Origin: Clostridia bacterium
GTDB lineage: Bacteria; Bacillota; Clostridia; Christensenellales; CAG-917
NCBI GenBank assembly: GCA_017500745.1
Contig: JAFVYE010000084.1
Coordinates: 1-9,981, forward strand
Direction of reading: 5' to 3'
Length of the DNA stretch: 9,981 bases
The notes under the pieces are model-generated. The model had not been told where the DNA came from and ran no database searches. It saw only the letters and a program-made list of their open reading frames with translations. Each line of letters opens with the position of its first letter. The stretch's first letter is position 1. Position numbers and translations under genes: made by a program. This document shows, in pieces, positions 7,009-9,981 of the stretch.

Positions 7009-8186
7009 TGTCTGCAATCTGTGCCACCAAACATAAGATAGGGCGAGATGCCGATGTTGGGGAATTGCTCCCTCATGGTGTCAACAAAGTGCTTATATTC
7101 AGGGGTGGTGATGTCCACGGTTGCGCTGTGCTCTCTTGCTGTGAGCACTTCAACCTCAATGTCGTATTTTGATGCAAGCTTTGTCAGCTTTGCAATGCAA
7201 TCTGCGCTCTTGTCGCCAGGTCCAAATCGTAGATTTGCCACCACGGACGCACTTTGAGGGATGACGTTGGGGGCCTTTGACCCCTCTGCCATTGTAAATG
7301 TCATGGTTGTGCCAAGAAGTGCTTTGCCAAAAGGTGTGATTGCAGGCAATGCCTTGACAATGAGAGGTGCAAATCCCTTTGCGTGCTTTGTGATGAATCC
7401 AAGTGCTCCACCAAGCCCTGTTGAAATGCCTTTGAGCATTTGAAGGGCTGCATCTGACATTCTGCGCTTGAAAATGACGTGGGTTTCACAATAATTGACA
7501 AAGGCAGAAAGGCGAGCAATGGGGGTGTTGTTGGGAGGTGAACTGCTGTGACCTCCCTTGCTGTGTGCTGTAAACTTGACGTCTGCATATCCCTTTTCAA
7601 GAATGCCCACCATTGCAAAGGGCATCTTCATGCCGGGGAACGCATTTTCAATGATTGCGCCACCCTCGTCAACTGCAACAACGGGATGTACGTCATGCTC
7701 CTTGAACCACTCAACTGCGTAAGGTGCGCCCATACCGCTGTTTTCCTCGCAATCAGAGTATGAAAGATATACGTCATTTTCGGGCACAAAGCCCTCTTGC
7801 AAAAGCTCCTCAACAGCATTGATCGTGATGAAAAGAGTGTTTTTGCAATCCATTGTGCCACGTCCCCAAACCTTGCCGTCATCAATGGTGCCAGCATAGG
7901 GAGGATAGGTCCACGTGGCAGGATCTGCAGGGACAACGTCTTGGTGTGCCATGAGCACCATGGGGCGAGCAGATGACTTGCCACGCCACTTCAAGAGCAA
8001 AGCTCTTGATTGCTCATCCTTGTCAACACCGGGATAGTAAACCTCAAGGTTTGAAAAAACAAGGGGAAACTGCTCCTTCAAAACCTGTTGAAACTTGTCA
8101 AAATACTCTGCTCCACTTGCAGAAACTGTGGGACATTGAATCATTTTGGCAAAGGTATTTGCGTACTTTTCAAATTGATTTGACAT
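6900..8186 (-). CDS. M20 family metallopeptidase (carboxypeptidase S-like), C-terminus frameshifted
   Basis: As read, this frame gives 428 residues. M20 enzymes are two-zinc exopeptidases or deacylases of the cytoplasm. The predicted metal ligands are His81 in HQDVVP, Asp113 in GRGTMDCKN, the Glu pair 147-148 in SDCEEN, Asp173 in AVDEGG, and the late histidine in FGGTDCRH. Asp83 and Glu147 would be the catalytic pair. WTYPPYAGTIDDGKVWGRG (92-110) is typical of the CPS1-like group, which cleaves or forms N-acyl and Gly-Xaa bonds; the actual substrate is unknown. A -1 shift just after DCRH replaces the conserved C-terminus with unrelated sequence, so activity is doubtful unless the shift is a sequencing error. 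The start at 8186 is chosen because GGGAGGA (8191-8197) precedes it and a promoter lies at 8214-8242; the open frame further upstream runs into the promoter and tRNA. It is the first gene of the long - strand string. Confidence 0.88.
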   Translation of the reverse strand: MSNQFEKYANTFAKMIQCPTVSASGAEYFDKFQQVLKEQFPLVFSNLEVYYPGVDKDEQSRALLLKWRGKSSARPMVLMAHQDVVPADPATWTYPPYAGTIDDGKVWGRGTMDCKNTLFITINAVEELLQEGFVPENDVYLSYSDCEENSGMGAPYAVEWFKEHDVHPVVAVDEGGAIIENAFPGMKMPFAMVGILEKGYADVKFTAHSKGGHSSSPPNNTPIARLSAFVNYCETHVIFKRRMSDAALQMLKGISTGLGGALGFITKHAKGFAPLIVKALPAITPFGKALLGTTMTFTMAEGSKAPNVIPQSASVVANLRFGPGDKSADCIAKLTKLASKYDIEVEVLTAREHSATVDITTPEYKHFVDTMREQFPNIGISPYLMFGGTDCRHMQTMCLAQSDAPLATSILNNLHQCMQAMKTLTFNL

Positions 8187-8213
8187 ATAGTCCTCCCAAA
8201 AACTTATAGGAAT

Positions 8214-8242
8214 ATTATACGCCCACGCCTGCGCAAAGTCAA
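8214..8242 (-). promoter_or_regulatory. Sigma-A promoter of the peptidase-ppa-glpA-like gene string
   Basis: On the - strand, TTGACT (8237-8242) and TATAAT (8214-8219) are separated by exactly 17 bp and lie 27 bases ahead of the peptidase start codon. This near-consensus promoter could serve all six - strand genes down to comEC, since I see no terminator between them. Confidence 0.85.
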
Positions 8243-8311
8243 GGAAGGATTTGTCAATTTGTGCGTCAAAGGAACATTTGCAGGAAAAATGGCTCTCTTT
8301 TGAAAAAATAG

Positions 8312-8340
8312 TTGCGCAAATCCAACCTTTGTGATATATT
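8312..8340 (+). promoter_or_regulatory. Promoter of tRNA-Leu with a palindrome over the -10 box
   Basis: TTGCGC (8312-8317), a 17-bp spacer and TATATT (8335-8340) place the transcription start about three bases before the tRNA at 8350. The perfect inverted repeat GTGATATATTATCAC (8331-8345) covers the -10 box and could bind a regulator. Confidence 0.75.
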
Positions 8341-8349
8341 ATCACTTGC

Positions 8350-8437
8350 GCCGGTGTGGTGAAATTGGCAGACGCGCTGGACTCAAAATCCTGTGGACTA
8401 ATCCTCCGTGACGGTTCGAGTCCGTCCACCGGCACCA
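8350..8437 (+). tRNA. tRNA-Leu (anticodon CAA), CCA encoded
   Basis: This is an 88-nt type II tRNA. Acceptor arm GCCGGTG (8350-8356) pairs with CACCGGC (8427-8433), followed by discriminator A and an encoded CCA (8435-8437). The D stem is GTG/CGC, with a GG in the D loop. The anticodon loop CTCAAAA (8382-8388) places CAA at 8384-8386, so it reads UUG codons. The variable region (8394-8409, 16 nt) has a short GGA/TCC stem. The T arm is GACGG-TTCGAGT-CCGTC (8410-8426). The anticodon stem CTGGA (8377-8381) and TCCTG (8389-8393) has a U-U mismatch at positions 28 and 42. Leucine identity follows from the anticodon, the long variable arm and discriminator A73. Confidence 0.97.
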
Positions 8438-8465
8438 AAAGACAAGTCGTAGGGCTTGTCTTTTT
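8437..8465 (+). terminator. Intrinsic terminator of the tRNA-Leu gene
   Basis: AAAAGACAAG (8437-8446) pairs perfectly with CTTGTCTTTT (8455-8464) around an 8-base loop and continues into a T-rich tract. It starts at the last base of the tRNA CCA, so the tRNA is a single-gene transcript. Confidence 0.92.
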
Positions 8466-8474
8466 CTTTTGCTA

Positions 8475-8503
8475 TTGATTTTGAAGGGGGTGTAGGTTAT
8501 AAT
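8475..8503 (+). promoter_or_regulatory. Sigma-A promoter of the DUF4434 gene
   Basis: TTGATT (8475-8480), a 17-bp spacer and TATAAT (8498-8503) lie 26 bases ahead of the ATG at 8530. The -35 box begins just after the T tract of the tRNA terminator, so this gene is transcribed separately from the tRNA. Confidence 0.85.
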
Positions 8504-8529
8504 TGCCATAGAAAACTTTGGAGTCGTTT

Positions 8530-9486
8530 ATGCAAAGAAAATTTGACGGAACTTTTTTTGAATTCAGACATCACAACACAGCAGAAGGCAAGTACTGGAA
8601 CCCTGCTTTGAAGGAGTTTGAGGGCACGGATTGGCGCAACAAAATCCGTGAAATCCATGCTCTTGGCATGGAGTACGTCATGATTATGGCAACCGCTCTT
8701 TACGAGAGGTGCTTCTATCAATCCAAAATCTTTCCCTTTGCGGATATGAAAACAGCCGATCCCATTGAAGAGGTCCTTGACGAAGCAGACAAGCTTGGAC
8801 TCAAGGTTTTTCTTGGCAACGGATTTTTTGGCAATTGGCGCAGAGCCCACCACAACATCAAAACTGAAGAAATTGTCAATATGTCCTTCAAGGCAATGGA
8901 GGAAATCACTGCTCTCTATGGCCATCATCCCAGCTTTTATGGCTGGTACTACCCTGACGAGTGCTTCATCAAACTGCACTTTCCAAAGGCATTTGTGTCC
9001 TACGTCAACAGAGCATCAAAGCTTGCTCACGAGCTCACTCCGGGCAAAAAGACTTTGATTGCTCCCTACGGCACCAACGTCACTTGGCCCAACGATAGAT
9101 ACATAAAAGACCTTGTGTCCATGGACCTTGACTACATTGTCTATCAAGATGAGGTTGGGGTGCAAAAAACCCCTGTCTATCGCACGGAAAAACTCTACGA
9201 AAAGTTGAAACGAGTCCACGATGAAGCAGGCAGAGCCGAACTTTGGGCAGAGGTTGAAATCTTCAAGTTTGAGGGAGTTGTGTACGACAGCGCTCTTCTC
9301 CCTGCAAGTTTTGAAAGAGTCAAACGTCAAATTGAAAACGTTGCGCCCTTCGCAAACAAGATTGTGGCATATCAATATCTTGGCATAATGAACCCCGAGG
9401 ACTCACCCTCACATGCAGGACACCCCGACAGCGTAAAGCTGTACAACGATTACGCTGGTTACCTCAAGGAATACAACTTGCTGTAA
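8530..9486 (+). CDS. DUF4434 domain protein, probable TIM-barrel glycosidase-like
   Basis: This 318-residue protein has no signal peptide or membrane segment, so it appears cytoplasmic. It opens with KFDGTFFEFRH (4-14) and shows the beta/alpha-barrel layout of DUF4434: strands such as MEYVMIMATAL (47-57) and LKVFLGNGFF (91-100), then HPSFYGWYYPDEC (133-145), LDYIVYQDEVGVQ (200-212), and AELWAEVEIFKFEG (236-249). The acidic pairs Asp143-Glu144, Asp207-Glu208 and Glu241/Glu243 at strand ends are where clan-A glycosidases keep catalytic carboxylates. Sugar hydrolysis is therefore plausible but unproven. ATG 8530 is preferred because GGAG (8520-8523) is 6 bases upstream; the in-frame TTG at 8518 has no ribosome binding site. 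The gene has its own promoter and a terminator at 9504-9531, and stands alone, with no transporter or sugar operon beside it. Confidence 0.85.
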   Translation: MQRKFDGTFFEFRHHNTAEGKYWNPALKEFEGTDWRNKIREIHALGMEYVMIMATALYERCFYQSKIFPFADMKTADPIEEVLDEADKLGLKVFLGNGFFGNWRRAHHNIKTEEIVNMSFKAMEEITALYGHHPSFYGWYYPDECFIKLHFPKAFVSYVNRASKLAHELTPGKKTLIAPYGTNVTWPNDRYIKDLVSMDLDYIVYQDEVGVQKTPVYRTEKLYEKLKRVHDEAGRAELWAEVEIFKFEGVVYDSALLPASFERVKRQIENVAPFANKIVAYQYLGIMNPEDSPSHAGHPDSVKLYNDYAGYLKEYNLL

Positions 9487-9503
9487 ACGACAGTTTATAA
9501 ACG

Positions 9504-9531
9504 AAAAACCGAGCGCTCAACTCGGTTTTTT
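9504..9531 (+). terminator. Shared bidirectional terminator between convergent genes
   Basis: AAAAACCGAG (9504-9513) pairs with CTCGGTTTTT (9521-9530) around a 7-base loop, with T runs on both strands. It ends the DUF4434 transcript from the left and, read on the - strand, the HNH gene that stops at 9534. Confidence 0.93.
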
Positions 9532-9533
9532 GT

Positions 9534-9981
9534 TTATTTGTTGGATTTCCTCCGATTGTGTTCCTTACAGAGCATTTGACAATTGCTTATTTCTGTTTTG
9601 CCACCCTCGCACCAAGGCGTGACGTGGTCTGCCTCCATTTCTTCAAGTTCGTAGTGTGTCTTTGCTCTGTGCTCGGCAACGCAGTGAGGGCAAATACCAT
9701 TTTGGGCTTCGTATACTTGACGCTTTTGGCTTTCGGAGAATGCTCTGATGTTGAGGTGCTTTTCTTCACCAGTGAGGACATACGTGTAGATTCCTTTTTT
9801 GTTTTTGACATCATCATCCATCATCAATTGTTTGATTCTGTCTTCAAGCTTGTCAGTGTCGTAGAGTGTGTCTTTGTATTTGTTGTAAAGAGGGCCCCAC
9901 TCAATGCCCTTCATCTCTTTGCGATACTTGGTGAAAGTGTTCTTCACCCAGTTGATGACGTTCATATAATATGTCCAAAGA
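9534..9981 (-). CDS. HNH endonuclease, likely C-terminal part of a DUF262/HNH protein (5' end outside window)
   Basis: The frame is open from the right edge to TAA at 9534-9536. An ATG at 9965 would give 143 residues, but no ribosome binding site precedes it and in-frame codons continue upstream (LWTYY before the Met), so the gene most likely starts outside the window. Counting from that Met, ICPHC (91-95) and MLCKEH (131-136) are the zinc knuckles and MEADHVTPWCEGG (110-122) carries the catalytic His114, with Asn128 and a second His/Asn pair at 136-137 (the HNH core). The stretch YRKEMKGIEWGPLYNKYKD (14-32) and IYTYVLTGEEKHLNIRAF (59-76) resemble the C-terminal half of DUF262-HNH proteins. 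Those relatives include type IV-like (GmrSD) restriction enzymes, so a DNA-defence role is possible. The HNH domain is certain; the DUF262 N-terminus is inferred. Confidence 0.85.
   Translation of the reverse strand, partial: LWTYYMNVINWVKNTFTKYRKEMKGIEWGPLYNKYKDTLYDTDKLEDRIKQLMMDDDVKNKKGIYTYVLTGEEKHLNIRAFSESQKRQVYEAQNGICPHCVAEHRAKTHYELEEMEADHVTPWCEGGKTEISNCQMLCKEHNRRKSNK

Noticed and set aside
6995..7015. Programmed -1 ribosomal frameshift in the M20 gene
   Set aside because: No slippery heptamer or clear downstream pseudoknot is visible, and M20 peptidases are not known to use recoding.
8187..8438. In-frame N-terminal extension of the M20 peptidase to an ATG at 8438, giving 512 residues
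   Set aside because: The extension would run through the tRNA-Leu gene and the peptidase's own promoter at 8214-8242. A strong ribosome binding site and a family-like N-terminus are at 8186.
8518..8529. TTG start four codons upstream for the DUF4434 gene
   Set aside because: It has no Shine-Dalgarno sequence, while ATG 8530 has GGAG at ideal spacing.

Overview
The window looks like the chromosome of a Bacillota (Clostridia-like) bacterium, probably an uncultured anaerobe. The evidence is strong GGAGG-type ribosome binding sites, textbook sigma-A promoters with 17-bp spacers, U-tailed intrinsic terminators, and gene content such as a GGGtGRT protein and a GlpA-like/GlpB-like/DUF1667 redox set. 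The phylum call is an inference from style and gene content; no rRNA or other marker is present. There are no insertion sequences, CRISPR arrays or prophage genes.

Layout. Positions 1-285 (+) hold the C-terminal end of a GGGtGRT protein, closed by a terminator. Positions 286-504 contain terminator hairpins and no gene. Positions 505-1473 (-) encode a membrane-anchored protein with a Pro/Ala repeat linker and a C-terminal YegP/DUF1508-like domain, expressed from its own promoter; 1474-1656 holds only that promoter and AT-rich DNA. From 8186 down to 1657 (-) lies one closely packed gene string: M20 metallopeptidase, family I inorganic pyrophosphatase, a GlpA-like FAD oxidoreductase with a BFD-type [2Fe-2S] tail, a second FAD/NAD oxidoreductase, a DUF1667 four-cysteine protein, and a ComEC/Rec2 channel protein without its nuclease domain. 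The last four genes overlap or nearly overlap, which points to translational coupling. A perfect-spacing promoter drives this string from 8214-8242, back to back with the promoter of a tRNA-Leu(CAA) on the + strand. The tRNA is followed by its own terminator and by a DUF4434 (TIM-barrel, glycosidase-like) gene with its own promoter. That gene converges on the 3' end of a DUF262/HNH-type endonuclease gene that runs off the right edge; the two share a bidirectional terminator.

How the genes fit together. The GlpA-like, GlpB-like and DUF1667 proteins probably form one FAD/Fe-S dehydrogenase complex that oxidises glycerol-3-phosphate or a similar 2-hydroxy compound. Pyrophosphatase and peptidase are housekeeping or catabolic enzymes sharing the transcript. 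ComEC appears to depend on the upstream genes for expression.

The most notable points are a -1 frameshift that separates the M20 peptidase from its conserved C-terminus, a ComEC lacking the metallo-beta-lactamase domain, an unusual U-U mismatch in the tRNA anticodon stem, operator-like palindromes inside two promoters, and the repeat-linker membrane protein. I did not find a clearly new multi-gene system in this window.
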